Of a stretch of 49,139 nucleotides of DNA, positions 48,562 to 49,139 are shown in pieces (the stretch's first letter is position 1; the number at the start of each line of letters is the position of its first letter). The translations under genes were made by a program, and so were the position numbers. The DNA comes from G023898405 sp964368985 (GTDB taxonomy: Bacteria; Myxococcota; UBA727; JABDBI01): positions 1 through 49,139 of the forward strand of contig CAYJDW010000012.1 of the NCBI GenBank assembly GCA_964368985.1, in the 5' to 3' direction. The notes under the pieces are model-generated. The model was not told the origin of the DNA. It did not search any database and saw nothing but the letters and a program-made list of their open reading frames with translations.

Positions 48562-49032
48562 ATGTTTGATTTAAAAGCTAAATTACTAGAGAAAGGCTTG
48601 GTCACTAAAGAACAAGTGCAAAAAATTGACCAGGAAAAGCAAAATAAAAAGTTTTCAAATAAATCAGAAAGAATAAATAATGAGACTGATATTACTGCAC
48701 GGGAACGAGCAAAAGCTTTATTGCAATTAAAATCTAGCGATAAAAATGAGCAATATTTAATTGTTAGAAAATGGGTCGATTTTAATCGCAGGGATCGGGC
48801 AGCTGATATTTCACTTGATTGCGAAAAATTTTTTATCCCCGCCAAAGACGGTCAAATAACCTGGCTGACCTTAAAAAAAGAAATTATTGAAGAAATTAAA
48901 AACGGCCATTTGGGCGTCATCGCCTACATGTCAAACCACGGCTTAACTCATGCCGTGGTTCCAAGAGATATTGCTGAAGATATCGGCGAAGTCTTTCCAG
49001 ATTGGCTCAAAGTTCTTAACGACAAAAACTAA
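48562..49032 (+). CDS. DUF2058 (YaiL-like) protein
   Basis: A 156-residue protein resembling the YaiL/DUF2058 group of small nucleoid- or nucleic-acid-associated proteins. The start LKAKLLEKGLVTKEQVQKID, the basic, charged central region (about 20-60) and the C-terminal TWLTLKKEIIEEIKNGHLGV and THAVVPRDIAEDI are typical. The biochemical role of the family is not well defined. It is probably cytosolic. The gap to the EAL gene is 68 bp, with no clear terminator, so co-transcription is possible. Confidence 0.85.
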   Translation: MFDLKAKLLEKGLVTKEQVQKIDQEKQNKKFSNKSERINNETDITARERAKALLQLKSSDKNEQYLIVRKWVDFNRRDRAADISLDCEKFFIPAKDGQITWLTLKKEIIEEIKNGHLGVIAYMSNHGLTHAVVPRDIAEDIGEVFPDWLKVLNDKN

Positions 49033-49067
49033 CGGTGCCATTCTTCTAAGTTGTCATCAGCCCGGTG

Positions 49068-49088
49068 GTCATCCCCGGGCTTGACCGG
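49068..49088. repeat. Family A repeat, partial copy
   Basis: GTCATCCCCGGGCTTGACCG matches the core of the element at 34-107 and 2291-2366. It lies after the DUF2058 gene. Confidence 0.6.
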
Positions 49089-49123
49089 CGTTGTTGCATA
49101 AATGGTGACCGTTTTACCTCAAC

Positions 49124-49139
49124 AACTCCTCGCCCGCTT
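49124..49139. repeat. Family D repeat, truncated by the window end
   Basis: ACTCCTCGCCCGCTT matches the reverse-complement start of the copy at 25671-25714. The rest runs off the window. Confidence 0.5.

Overview
The window is one stretch of a Gram-negative bacterial chromosome, about 45 per cent GC by eye, with mixed strands and short operons. An outer membrane is shown by a BamD homologue, a TonB-type protein and at least seven predicted lipoproteins. The gene content (zinc-finger histone-fold protein, DUF2058, YajQ, many lipoproteins with no recognisable family) fits a lineage near the former Deltaproteobacteria, Bdellovibrionota or Myxococcota; this placement is inference. Two runs of exactly 10 N (18396-18405 and 39259-39268) show a scaffolded draft or metagenome assembly, and one of them breaks a real gene.

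Layout. 1-2.4 kb: rpmB (minus), then murI-bamD. 2.4-5 kb: a membrane protein with three winged-helix-like repeats and a TPR protein with a degenerate metallopeptidase domain. 5.1-8 kb: tRNA-Leu, bcp, NAD kinase, a TonB-like protein and a convergent zinc-finger histone-fold protein. 8.2-11 kb: three lipoproteins in a row, then a 135-bp element with perfect 40-bp inverted ends. 11.2-15 kb: patatin phospholipase and secreted subtilase, convergent on a terminator. 15.3-19.3 kb: purD-yajQ-SDR operon and a hybrid histidine kinase split by the assembly gap. 19.5-23.2 kb: exported two-domain protein, an SDF-family transporter with an altered substrate pocket, a steroid 5-alpha-reductase-like membrane enzyme and an SDR. 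23.4-31 kb: H+-pyrophosphatase, dnaJ plus an S1-domain protein, larC-like plus pdxJ. 31-37 kb: beta-lactamase-fold hydrolase with LD-carboxypeptidase, an ankyrin protein, aldehyde dehydrogenase, and SDR plus CoA-transferase subunit B. 37-43.5 kb: small lipoproteins, tRNA-Arg, tRNA-His, ttcA, ahcY, tRNA-Gln, prs, rplY, pth. 43.5-46 kb: an exported protein-kinase-like lipoprotein and another exported orphan on either side of tRNA-Ser. 46-49 kb: mgtE, an EAL phosphodiesterase and a DUF2058 protein.

Most of the window is housekeeping. There is no prophage, insertion sequence, CRISPR array or obvious defence island. The unusual content is in single genes: the zinc-finger histone-fold protein, the lipoprotein kinase homologue, the bacterial SRD5A-like reductase, the re-tuned transporter, the TPR pseudo-peptidase, the triple winged-helix membrane protein, and at least four interspersed repeat families that tend to occur as inverted pairs.
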